NCBI GenBank assembly: GCA_013698135.1
Contig: JACCVM010000178.1
Location: 1-12,362 of the forward strand
Reading direction: 5' to 3'
From: Euzebyaceae bacterium
GTDB lineage: Bacteria; Actinomycetota; Nitriliruptoria; Euzebyales; Egibacteraceae
Length of the DNA stretch: 12,362 bases
Shown: positions 6,277 to 12,362 of the stretch, in pieces
Position numbering within the stretch: the first letter of the stretch is position 1
How the letters are laid out: each line of letters starts with the position of its first letter
Translations under genes and position numbers: made by a program
The notes under the pieces: model-generated
What the model saw: only the letters and a program-made list of their open reading frames with translations
What the model was told of the DNA's origin: nothing
The model's database searches: none

Positions 6277-6302
6277 CCGGGTGGTCGGGAGGCTAGGGGC
6301 GG

Positions 6303-7421
6303 CTAGGCCTTGGGGTCGGCGTCCACGAACGGCGGGCGGACGACCTCGGCGGCAACCTCACGGCCGCGAACATCGATGGATAGGGTCTCGCCGAGCTCAA
6401 CCGACGGATCCAGATAGCCCAGCGCCACTCCCAGGCGCAAGGTTGGGCTGAAGGTGCCGCTGGTCGTCTCCCCCACCGTCGCCCCGTCGCGCAGGACCGC
6501 GCAGTGCGCCCTCGGGATGCCTCGCCCGGACACCTTGAGCCCACGCAGCCGGCGTTGCGGGCCGGACTCCTTGCGGGCGGTGTAGGCGGCCTCTCCTCGG
6601 AAGCCCGTTCCCGGCTTGACTGCCCATCCCAGCCCGGCCTCGACCGGCGAGGTCGATGGGCCGATGTCGTTGCCGTGCAGCGGGTAGCCCATCTCCAGGC
6701 GCAAGGTGTCCCGCGCGCCGAGGCCGGCTGGCGCGGCGCCCCCCTCGATGATCCGATCCCACAGCGAGGGCGCGGTCTCGACGGGGACGAACAGCTCGTA
6801 GCCGTGCTCGCCGGTGTAGCCCGAGCGGGCGAGGACACCTGCCTCGGGCGGCGCGCCGGCGTCCGCCGAGCCGGAGGCGCTGCCACCGGGGGCCGGCATC
6901 GCCAGCACCTCGCAGTCCAGGTAGCGCAGCTGCCCCACATCGACGCCCGCGGCGGTCACCCCATCGGCGGAACCGGGCCCCTGCACCGCGATGCAGGCAA
7001 GGTCGTCCTTGACGTCCGCGATCTGGCAGTCGTCGCCTGCCACCTCCTGCAACACCGCCTGGACCTCGGCGGTGTTGGCGGCGTTGGGCACCACGAAAAA
7101 GCCCCACGCGAGCCGGTAGACCAGCAGGTCGTCGACGATTCCACCGTCCTCATCCAGACACAGCGTGTAGTGCGCTCGGCCGGGGCGAAGCGCCGTCACG
7201 TCGTTGGTGAAGGCGCGCTGCGCGGCCGCCTCGGCGCCGGAGCCGGTCACCCGCAGGGTGCCCAGGTGCGACAGGTCGAAGGCGCCGACCGCCTCGCGCA
7301 CGCTGCGGTGCTCACCCACGACGCTGCCGTAGTCCAACGGCATGTGCCAGCCGCCGAAGTCGGTCAGGTTGGCGCCGAGCTCGCGGTGCCGGTCGTCGAG
7401 TGGTGAGCTTCGCAGCTCCAT
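6303..7421 (-). CDS. gcvT: Glycine cleavage system T protein (aminomethyltransferase)
   Basis: 372 residues from ATG 7421 (AGGAG ten bases upstream). GcvT transfers the methylene group from aminomethyl-lipoyl H protein to tetrahydrofolate, releasing ammonia. Visible motifs: LRSSPLDDRHRELGANLTDFGGWHMPLDY (split blocks within 3-31), FDLSHLGTLRVTG (48-60), GGIVDDLLVYR (93-103) with the catalytic-region aspartates 97/98, QGPGS (147-151), SGYTGEHGYELFVP (200-213), GLGARDTLRLEMGYPLHGND (233-252), and EAGLGWAVK. An Ala/Gly/Ser/Pro-rich stretch at 176-195 looks like an extra loop compared with the usual family. The gene converges on nadA with a 26-base gap and is divergent from lpdA; the L protein LpdA is its partner, while the P and H protein genes are not here. 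A TAGGCT box on the minus strand at 7479-7484 is a weak promoter candidate. Confidence 0.95.
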   Translation of the reverse strand: MELRSSPLDDRHRELGANLTDFGGWHMPLDYGSVVGEHRSVREAVGAFDLSHLGTLRVTGSGAEAAAQRAFTNDVTALRPGRAHYTLCLDEDGGIVDDLLVYRLAWGFFVVPNAANTAEVQAVLQEVAGDDCQIADVKDDLACIAVQGPGSADGVTAAGVDVGQLRYLDCEVLAMPAPGGSASGSADAGAPPEAGVLARSGYTGEHGYELFVPVETAPSLWDRIIEGGAAPAGLGARDTLRLEMGYPLHGNDIGPSTSPVEAGLGWAVKPGTGFRGEAAYTARKESGPQRRLRGLKVSGRGIPRAHCAVLRDGATVGETTSGTFSPTLRLGVALGYLDPSVELGETLSIDVRGREVAAEVVRPPFVDADPKA

Positions 7422-7566
7422 CAGGTGAGCGCTCCTGTCGGGTCGTGGCAGGCCGTGCGGTGGCAGTCGAGCGAAAGCAGCCTATCGACAGGCACTCGAA
7501 CACCCTTCCGCAGCGACAGCGGCAGCGCCCACCTGCGCTCATGCAGCGACAGCCCTAACGCCCCCA

Positions 7567-7572
7567 TAAGAT
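7567..7572 (+). promoter_or_regulatory. Candidate -10 box (TAAGAT) for lpdA
   Basis: TAAGAT is the best -10-like hexamer in the 203-base gcvT-lpdA gap (7422-7624) and would give a leader of about 45 bases. No convincing -35 box is seen. The gap also holds an 11-bp direct repeat, GCAGCGACAGC, at 7510-7520 and 7543-7553. I saw no glycine riboswitch features. Confidence 0.3.
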
Positions 7573-7624
7573 GCGGGGCAGGACACCACAGGCGTCCACC
7601 AGCGCCAAGGAGCGACCTGTCACC

Positions 7625-9028
7625 ATGGCTGACACCTACGAGATGATCGTGCTCGGCGGCGGCACCGGCGGATACTCGTGTGCGCTGCGGGCCGCCGGGC
7701 TGGGCATGAAGGTCGCCCTGGTCGAGAAGGAGAAGGTCGGCGGCACCTGCCTGCACTGGGGTTGCATCCCCACCAAGGCGCTTCTGCAGGCCGCCGAAGT
7801 CGCCGAGCACGCGCAGACGGCCTCCGAGTACGGCGTCAACGCGAGCTTCGACGGCGTCGACATGGAGCGGGTGCTGTCGTACAAGAAGAAGATCGTCGAC
7901 GCCAACTGGAAGGGCCTGCAGGCCACGATGAAGGCGCGCGGCATCGACACCATCCAGGGAACGGGCCGGCTCAAGGACGCTCATACCCTGGTGGTGAACA
8001 CCGACGAGGGTGAGCGCACGCTGTCGGCCTCCAAGGCGATGGTGCTGGCCACCGGCTCCCGGCCTCGGTCGCTGCCCGTCGAGGGAGCCGAGATCGACGG
8101 CGAGAAGGTCATCACCTCCGATCACGCGCTGTACCTGGGCAAGGTGCCGCAGCGCCCGATCGTGCTGGGCGCCAGCGCCGTGGGCGTGGAGTTCGCCTCG
8201 ATCTGGAAGGCCTACGGCGCCGAGCAGGTCACCCTCGTTGAGGCACTGGACGCCGTGGTGCCCCGCGAGGACGTCGACACGCAGAAGGCCCTGGCCAAGG
8301 ACCTGAAGCGGTCGAAGATGCAGGTCCTGACCGGCGCCAAGGTCACCCGCGTTGAGAAGGGCGACGACGGGGTGCGCGTCACGCTGGAGGACGGCAAGCA
8401 GCTTGAGGGTGACGTCCTGCTGGTGGCCGTCGGCCGTGGCCCGGTCAGCGAAGACATGGGCTTCGAGGACGCCGGCGTGACGATCGACCGAGGGTTCATC
8501 ACCGTCGACGAGTACTGCCGCACCGGACCCGAAGGCGTGTACGCCCTCGGCGACGTCATTCCGACCCTTGGCCTGGCGCACGCCGCGTTCCAGGAGGGCT
8601 TCCTGGTCGCCGAGCAGGTGGCCGACCAGCCGGTCCGCCCCATCGACTACGCCGGCATCCCGCGCGTCTACTACTGCCATCCCGAGATCGCCAGCGTCGG
8701 CTACACCGAGCAGGAGCTTCGCGACAAGGGCCTCGACTACGACAAGCAGCTGTACCCGTTCAGCCACAACGGCCGGGCGATGATGATGAAGGCGAGCGGT
8801 CACGTGAAGGTGCTGGCCGGCAAGGCCAGTGATGGCAAGGAGGGCAAGGTTCTCGGCATCCACATCATCGGCCCACGCGCCACCGACCTCATCGCCGAGG
8901 GGCAGCTGATCTACAACTGGGAGGCCTTGCCCACAGACGTGGCCCAGTTCATCCACCCCCACCCGACGCTGACCGAGGCCATCGGCGAAGCGCACATGGC
9001 CCTCGCCGGCAAAAGTCTGCACGGCTGA
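7625..9028 (+). CDS. lpdA: Dihydrolipoyl dehydrogenase (E3 / L protein)
   Basis: 467 residues from ATG 7625 (AAGGAG 12 bases upstream; an in-frame ATG at 7571 has no ribosome site and would overlap the promoter candidate). The flavoprotein reoxidises dihydrolipoyl groups with NAD+. Motifs in order: FAD-binding VLGGGTGGYSCALRAA (9-24), redox-active disulfide GGTCLHWGCIP with Cys42/Cys47, ATGSRPR (142-148), NAD-binding VLGASAVGVEFASIW (180-194), second FAD block YALGDV, and C-terminal HPHPTLTEA with the active-site His446-Glu451 pair. The NAD motif has Ser184 where GxGxxG has its middle glycine. It is followed by an E2 gene and divergent from gcvT, so it can serve both the 2-oxoacid dehydrogenase and glycine cleavage. 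Confidence 0.96.
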   Translation: MADTYEMIVLGGGTGGYSCALRAAGLGMKVALVEKEKVGGTCLHWGCIPTKALLQAAEVAEHAQTASEYGVNASFDGVDMERVLSYKKKIVDANWKGLQATMKARGIDTIQGTGRLKDAHTLVVNTDEGERTLSASKAMVLATGSRPRSLPVEGAEIDGEKVITSDHALYLGKVPQRPIVLGASAVGVEFASIWKAYGAEQVTLVEALDAVVPREDVDTQKALAKDLKRSKMQVLTGAKVTRVEKGDDGVRVTLEDGKQLEGDVLLVAVGRGPVSEDMGFEDAGVTIDRGFITVDEYCRTGPEGVYALGDVIPTLGLAHAAFQEGFLVAEQVADQPVRPIDYAGIPRVYYCHPEIASVGYTEQELRDKGLDYDKQLYPFSHNGRAMMMKASGHVKVLAGKASDGKEGKVLGIHIIGPRATDLIAEGQLIYNWEALPTDVAQFIHPHPTLTEAIGEAHMALAGKSLHG

Positions 9029-9265
9029 CCCGGCGTTTCCACCCCCGACCGCAGGGAACAGGAGCCGCCAGGGATGGCCGACCGGACCAGGAACCGCCGC
9101 AACCCCTCACCGCAGGACAGCGACACCGGACAGCGCCGCCGCCGCTCCGGTGCCGCGCAACCACAACCTCGCCGACGGCGGAGCCGCGAGTCAGGCGACA
9201 CACCCTCCTCAGACCAGCCCCAAGCGACGAACCCAACGGCAGCCGAGCCGAACAGGAGCACGCCC

Positions 9266-10795
9266 GTGGCAACCGAAGTCACCCTTCCCCAGCTCGGTGA
9301 GAGCGTCACCGAAGGCACGATCACGGCCTGGCTCGCCGAGGTCGGCGACAACGTCGAGGCCGACCAGCCGCTGTTCGAGCTCAGCTCCGACAAGATCGAC
9401 ACCGAGGTGCCTGCCCCGACCTCGGGCGTCCTGACCGAGATCAAGGTGCAGGTCGACGAGACCGTCGACGTCGGCACGGTCGTGGCGTTGATCGGCGAGC
9501 AGGACGAAGCCGGCGGCGACAGCGGCGACGGCAAGGCACCACCAGCCGACGCCGAGCAGGCCGAGGGGGCCGAGCCCTCGGGGACCGACAGCGGCGAGGA
9601 CGCCGCCGAGGGGGAGTCCGCCGCGTCGTCGCAGGAGCGCGAGGCCGTCGCCGCCGAGGAGCCCGACGACTCCACGGGTGACGAGCCGCAGGACGGAACC
9701 TCTGCGGGCACCGGCACCTACGAAGGCACCGAAGACCGGCCCGAGTCGGCTGGCGGTCCGGAACTGGACCAGCCGCAGGACGGGGGCAACGGTTCTCAGG
9801 CGCTGTCGTCGCCACTGGTGCGCCGCCTGGCCGCGGAGCACGACGTGAATCTGTCCGCTATCAGCGGGAGTGGTGAAGGCGGCCGCGTCACCCGCGAAGA
9901 CGTCGAGGCGGCGATCGGCGGCGGCGGCGGGGATCAGCAGCAGGTGACGCCGGCTGAGCAGCAGGCCCCGGCCGCCAAGCAGCAGACCCCGCAACGGCGG
10001 CCTGATGCCACGCCGAAGGTCTCGCCGCAGCCGCAGCGCAAGCCAACGCCGCAGACCGGCGACCGCACCCGCGTCGAGGATCTGTCGCGCATCCGGCAGC
10101 GGATCGCCGTCAAGATGATGGAGTCGTTGGAGTCCTCGGCGCAGCTGACGACCGTTCAGGAGGTCGACGTCACCGGCGTCATGAACCTGCGGTCGCAGAT
10201 CAAGGACGAGTTCAAGTCCCGCGAGAGCGTGTCGCTGTCGCCGTTCGTGTTCCTGTGCCGAGCCGCGGTCCTGGCGATCCGCAACCATCCGAAGGTCAAC
10301 GCCTACGCCGACTGGAACGCCGGCAAGGTCACCTTCCACGAGTACGTCAACCTCGGCATCGCCGTGGACACCGACAAGGGCTTGCTGGTTCCCAATGTCA
10401 AGGGGGCTGACGATCTGTCGCTGGCCGGACTCGCCCGCGCCATCAACGAGGTCGCCGGCAAGGCGCGCGGCAAGGGCAAGCTGGAGATGCAGGACATCGA
10501 GGGCGGCACGTTCACGATCACCAACACGGGCAGCGTCGGGGTGCTGATCGACACCCCGATCCTGAACTACCCCGAGGTGGCGATCCTGGGAACCGGTGCC
10601 GTGCGCAAACGCGCCGCCGTGATCTCCGACGAGACCGGCGACGCGCTCGCCATCCGCGACATGGCCTACCTGTCGTTGACCTACGACCACCGGCTCATCG
10701 ACGGCGCCGACGCGGCTCGTTTCGTGACCGAGGTCGCCGAGGTCGTCGAGACCCACGACTGGGCGCAGGAGATCGGCTACGGCGCCTCGCCGTAA
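9266..10795 (+). CDS. sucB: Dihydrolipoamide acyltransferase, 2-oxoacid dehydrogenase E2 (2-oxoglutarate type likely)
   Basis: The chosen start GTG 9266 has AGGAG seven to eight bases upstream and gives the canonical E2 opening MATEVTLPQLGESVTEG, placing the lipoylated Lys at 43 in SSDKIDTEVPAP as in well-known E2s. An in-frame ATG at 9074, also with AGGAG, would add 64 mostly Arg/Pro/Gln residues. Domains from the GTG: lipoyl domain (1-78); long acidic Ala/Glu/Gly linker (80-180); E3/E1-binding domain SSPLVRRLAAEHDVNL...GRVTREDVEAAI (182-217); Gln/Pro linker (218-265); catalytic domain (267-509) ending in YDHRLIDGADAARF with His475 and Asp479. QLTTVQEVDVT resembles succinyltransferases, so it probably makes succinyl-CoA from 2-oxoglutarate with E1 encoded elsewhere; a branched-chain role is not excluded. 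LpdA just upstream is its E3; LipB and LipA downstream make its cofactor. Confidence 0.88.
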   Translation: MATEVTLPQLGESVTEGTITAWLAEVGDNVEADQPLFELSSDKIDTEVPAPTSGVLTEIKVQVDETVDVGTVVALIGEQDEAGGDSGDGKAPPADAEQAEGAEPSGTDSGEDAAEGESAASSQEREAVAAEEPDDSTGDEPQDGTSAGTGTYEGTEDRPESAGGPELDQPQDGGNGSQALSSPLVRRLAAEHDVNLSAISGSGEGGRVTREDVEAAIGGGGGDQQQVTPAEQQAPAAKQQTPQRRPDATPKVSPQPQRKPTPQTGDRTRVEDLSRIRQRIAVKMMESLESSAQLTTVQEVDVTGVMNLRSQIKDEFKSRESVSLSPFVFLCRAAVLAIRNHPKVNAYADWNAGKVTFHEYVNLGIAVDTDKGLLVPNVKGADDLSLAGLARAINEVAGKARGKGKLEMQDIEGGTFTITNTGSVGVLIDTPILNYPEVAILGTGAVRKRAAVISDETGDALAIRDMAYLSLTYDHRLIDGADAARFVTEVAEVVETHDWAQEIGYGASP

Positions 10796-10801
10796 CGGTC
10801 G

Positions 10802-10886
10802 GCGCATGCCCGTCATCTGGATGATTGCGTAGAGCACGCGAATGCTCGCTATCGAAGATTGCAGCGCACGCTAATGCTTGTTATCT
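10802..10886 (+). repeat. Three imperfect tandem repeats across the lipB start, with two mini-ORFs
   Basis: Three related units each contain ATGC followed by a similar CG/TG-TATC core: ATG at 10806, 10842 and 10874 (spacings 36 and 32). The second and third units match at 17 of 20 positions (GCACGCGAATGCTCGCTATC at 10834 against the segment from 10866). The third ATG is the lipB start. The first encodes MPVIWMIA and stops at TAG 10828-10830; the second encodes MLAIEDCSAR and ends in TAA sharing its last A with the lipB ATG. lipB itself begins MLVIW, so the units look like copies of the lipB start region. Confidence 0.6.
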
Positions 10887-11536
10887 GGTCAGGCGAGGTC
10901 GTGTACGAGGAGGCGCTGCGCTGGCAGCGTCTGCTGTCGGCCGCGCGCGCCGACGATGCCATCGACGACGTCGTGCTGACCTTGACCCATGACCCGGTCT
11001 ACACCGCGGGGCGGCATGCCGATCTGGCGCGCAACGTGGTCGCCGACACTGGGATTCGCCTCGTCGAGGTCCAGCGCGGCGGTGACGTCACCTACCACGG
11101 ACCGGGACAGCTGGTGGCCTATCCCATCCGCAAGCTTCGCGACTCCAAGGCCGTCCGCTCCCACGTCGACGCGCTCGTGGGCGCCTGCGCTGCCGTCGCC
11201 GCCTCGTACGGCCTACCGGCGCGCGCTGACCGCGACCGGCCTGGCGTGTGGGTCGGCAACGACAAGCTCGCGGCGGTGGGCGTGCGCGTGCACCGCCGCG
11301 TCACCAGCCACGGCTTGGCCTTCAACGTCGATCCGGACCTGGACGAGTTCCGCGCCGGCATCATTCCCTGCGGCATCCCCGACGCCGGTGTGTGCTCGCT
11401 GCGGTCACTCGGCATCGACACGACGCTGACCGAGGTACGACGGCGCCTGACCGCCTGCCTCGGTGACGCCCTTGGCGCGACCCTGCACCCCGGCACGCCG
11501 GCAGACCTCGGCCTGACGGTCGGCACGCGCGTCTAG
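10874..11536 (+). CDS. lipB: Octanoyl-[acyl-carrier-protein]:protein N-octanoyltransferase LipB
   Basis: 220 residues from ATG 10874, chosen because LipB proteins begin a few residues before the (V/L)xYxEAxxxQ block; a TTG at 10859 would add five residues with no better ribosome site. LipB moves octanoyl from acyl carrier protein to lipoyl-domain lysines, the first step of lipoate assembly, completed by LipA. Motifs: VYEEALRWQ (10-18), LTHDPVYTAGRHA (37-49), RGGDVTYHGPGQLVAYPI (68-85), GVWVGNDKLAAVGVRV with catalytic Lys131, THGLAFNV-like SHGLAFNV (145-152), and IIPCGIPDAGVCSL with catalytic Cys166. No Shine-Dalgarno is visible; initiation may depend on the overlapping upstream mini-ORF (TAATG) or on a leaderless transcript. 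The E2 and LpdA genes upstream, and lipA downstream, fit one lipoate-related locus. Confidence 0.95.
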   Translation: MLVIWSGEVVYEEALRWQRLLSAARADDAIDDVVLTLTHDPVYTAGRHADLARNVVADTGIRLVEVQRGGDVTYHGPGQLVAYPIRKLRDSKAVRSHVDALVGACAAVAASYGLPARADRDRPGVWVGNDKLAAVGVRVHRRVTSHGLAFNVDPDLDEFRAGIIPCGIPDAGVCSLRSLGIDTTLTEVRRRLTACLGDALGATLHPGTPADLGLTVGTRV

Positions 11537-11623
11537 CTCGGGGCTGACGCAACAGTCGTCGATCTATGGGCTACGCTGCGCCAAACGGCGGCGGGCGTCG
11601 TTGGGGATGACGCGTGGTGCAAC

Positions 11624-12103
11624 GTGACTGATCCAGCGCAGTACAGCGGCGTCGGCGACGACAGCGCGGCGTCGCCCATGACGACGGGCTTCAACCCCGC
11701 GGAACGAGCGCTGGCGGGCTTTTGGATCCGCTTCGGTGCGCGCTTCCTCGACGGGGTGCTGCTGGCGCTGGTGGGCGTTGTCCTGCGGGCGATCTTCGGA
11801 GACGCCGGCAGCGGCTTGGCCAACCTCGTCGCGGCCGCCTACTTCACCTACTTCCACGCCCAGCCGGCGGGCCAAAGCCTCGGGGACCGCGTGCTGGGCA
11901 TCCGGATCGTGGACGCCGAGACAGGCGGCCAGATCGATTACATCCGGGCCTTCATTCGGTGGCTCGTGAGCCTCGTGTCCGGCTTCGTGCTGCTCATCGG
12001 CTACTTGTGGATGCTGTTCAACGACCGCAAGCAGACCTGGCATGACATCGCCGCGCGGACCCTTGTGGTGCGTGCCCGCGATTACCCGCCGCCGGCAGCG
12101 TGA
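11624..12103 (+). CDS. RDD-family membrane protein
   Basis: 159 residues from GTG 11624; no in-frame alternative or strong ribosome site is seen in the 87-base gap after lipB. It has a short polar N-terminus and about three hydrophobic segments, near 41-58, 62-78 and 112-132. The family signature is present: Arg40 and Asp43 in GARFLDG, then GQSLGDRVLGIRIVD (83-97) and NDRKQTWHDIAARTLVV (133-149) with Asp134 and Asp141. RDD proteins are inner-membrane proteins of mostly unknown role; some are proposed ion or small-molecule transporters. It sits between lipB and lipA, and an RDD gene close to lipA is a recurring actinobacterial arrangement as I recall it, but a role in lipoate metabolism is unproven. 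Confidence 0.88.
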   Translation: MTDPAQYSGVGDDSAASPMTTGFNPAERALAGFWIRFGARFLDGVLLALVGVVLRAIFGDAGSGLANLVAAAYFTYFHAQPAGQSLGDRVLGIRIVDAETGGQIDYIRAFIRWLVSLVSGFVLLIGYLWMLFNDRKQTWHDIAARTLVVRARDYPPPAA

Positions 12104-12129
12104 GCCGCTGCTCGGGCAGCACACCCCAC

Positions 12130-12135
12130 TAGACT
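12130..12135 (+). promoter_or_regulatory. Candidate -10 box (TAGACT) for lipA
   Basis: TAGACT lies 38 bases upstream of the lipA GTG in the 70-base gap after the RDD gene. The same hexamer occurs before glycerate kinase and the Fe-S carrier. No clear -35 box is seen. It suggests lipA can be transcribed independently of lipB and the RDD gene. Confidence 0.42.
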
Positions 12136-12173
12136 GGCCGCCCCGCCGATCACAGCCTGACAGGGGCAGCCTC

Positions 12174-12362
12174 GTGACCTCGATCATTCCGGACGGCGCC
12201 ACGCGCCTGACGGTCGTTGGCGCACCCACCGTGGCCCAGCGCAAGCCGTCGTGGCTCAAGCAGGCGGCGCCGCTGGCCGGCCCCAACTACCGCGACATCA
12301 AAGACACGATGCGCGGTCTGTCGCTGCACACGGTCTGCGAGGAAGCTGGCTGCCCCAACATC
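12174..12362 (+). CDS. lipA: Lipoyl synthase LipA, N-terminal part
   Basis: The first 63 codons are present; the gene runs off the right edge. Start GTG 12174 has AGGGG seven bases upstream. The translation reaches KPSWLKQAAPLAGPNY (24-39), DTMRGLSLHTVCEEAGCPNI (44-63), which is the LipA signature preceding and beginning the auxiliary-cluster CxxxxxC motif: Cys54 and Cys60 are two of its three cysteines. The third and the radical-SAM CxxxCxxC motif lie beyond the window. LipA inserts two sulfur atoms into the octanoyl chain placed by LipB, using two 4Fe-4S clusters, one of which is consumed as sulfur donor, so it depends on Fe-S resupply. The likely targets include the E2 encoded here and the glycine cleavage H protein. 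Confidence 0.96.
   Translation, partial: MTSIIPDGATRLTVVGAPTVAQRKPSWLKQAAPLAGPNYRDIKDTMRGLSLHTVCEEAGCPNI

Noticed and set aside
6277..6302. Terminator between the converging nadA and gcvT genes
   Set aside because: The 26-base gap holds no stem-loop that I can support.
7422..7560. Possible glycine riboswitch ahead of gcvT
   Set aside because: I read the minus strand for the conserved core and paired-aptamer layout and found none.
7421..9022. A 533-codon open frame on the minus strand opposite lpdA
   Set aside because: It mirrors the codon structure of a highly conserved gene on the other strand, has no recognisable motifs, and is rich in His/Leu/Val/Gly/Arg as expected for antisense of GC-rich coding DNA.
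10782..10805. Hairpin over the E2 stop codon (GCGCC...GGCGC with inner CCG-TAA-CGG)
   Set aside because: The stem is interrupted by mismatches and has no T-run; it may be chance in GC-rich DNA and would cut lipB off from its neighbours, so I did not call a terminator.
9209..10837. A 542-codon open frame opposite the E2 gene
   Set aside because: Again an antisense shadow of a GC-rich gene; its translation is repetitive Leu/Arg/Gly/Asp with no family resemblance.
1..12362. Mobile elements, CRISPR arrays, tRNA or rRNA genes, toxin-antitoxin or defence genes
   Set aside because: No transposase-like product, terminal inverted repeats, regularly spaced repeats or RNA-gene sequence was seen; the intact genes are recognisable metabolic or housekeeping families, apart from the RDD protein of unknown role.

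Overview
This window is high-GC DNA whose gene content and signals fit an actinobacterium (Actinomycetota). The signs are uniformly GC-rich codons, GTG starts, GTGA/ATGA stop-start overlaps, likely leaderless genes, a fused gamma-alpha type KorA, and a lipB-RDD-lipA neighbourhood. I cannot place it more finely from sequence alone. Nothing looks like an insertion sequence, prophage, CRISPR array, tRNA or rRNA.

Left part (1-2450): the 5' end of korA (2-oxoglutarate:ferredoxin oxidoreductase) leaves on the minus strand. Divergent from it is an overlapping pair of a NifS/IscS-like cysteine desulfurase and a TusA-like sulfur carrier. These converge, across a GC-rich hairpin, on an A-type Fe-S carrier (ErpA/IscA type). 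Together this is a small sulfur and Fe-S handling cluster.

Middle (2450-6300): a minus-strand run of overlapping genes reads glycerate kinase -> YbaK-type editing domain protein -> sulfotransferase-like protein -> class IV aminotransferase. The last two are broken. Each appears to have lost its central portion; the sulfotransferase also has an in-frame TAG where the family would have Trp, and the aminotransferase is frameshifted at its junction. Divergent from glycerate kinase is nadA (quinolinate synthase, a 4Fe-4S enzyme). The short region between them holds a perfect 17-bp direct repeat and a 21-bp palindrome at the likely nadA transcription start.

Right part (6300-12362): this is a lipoate and 2-oxoacid metabolism block. 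gcvT (minus) is divergent from lpdA (E3), which is followed by an E2 acyltransferase (sucB-like), lipB (octanoyl transfer), a small RDD membrane protein and the start of lipA (lipoyl synthase, cut by the window edge exactly after the CPNI motif). lipB and lipA make the cofactor carried by E2; E3 reoxidises it in 2-oxoacid dehydrogenases and in the glycine cleavage system to which GcvT belongs. LipA, NadA and KorA complexes need Fe-S clusters, so the left-hand genes plausibly support the rest.

The points most worth a second look are the two neighbouring gutted pseudogenes, a three-copy imperfect repeat upstream of lipB that creates two mini-ORFs (the second ending in TAATG at the lipB start), the nadA/glxK control region, a recurring TAGACT -10 element, and the uncertain start of the E2 gene. 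Most of the window is ordinary housekeeping metabolism; I see no convincing new multi-gene system.
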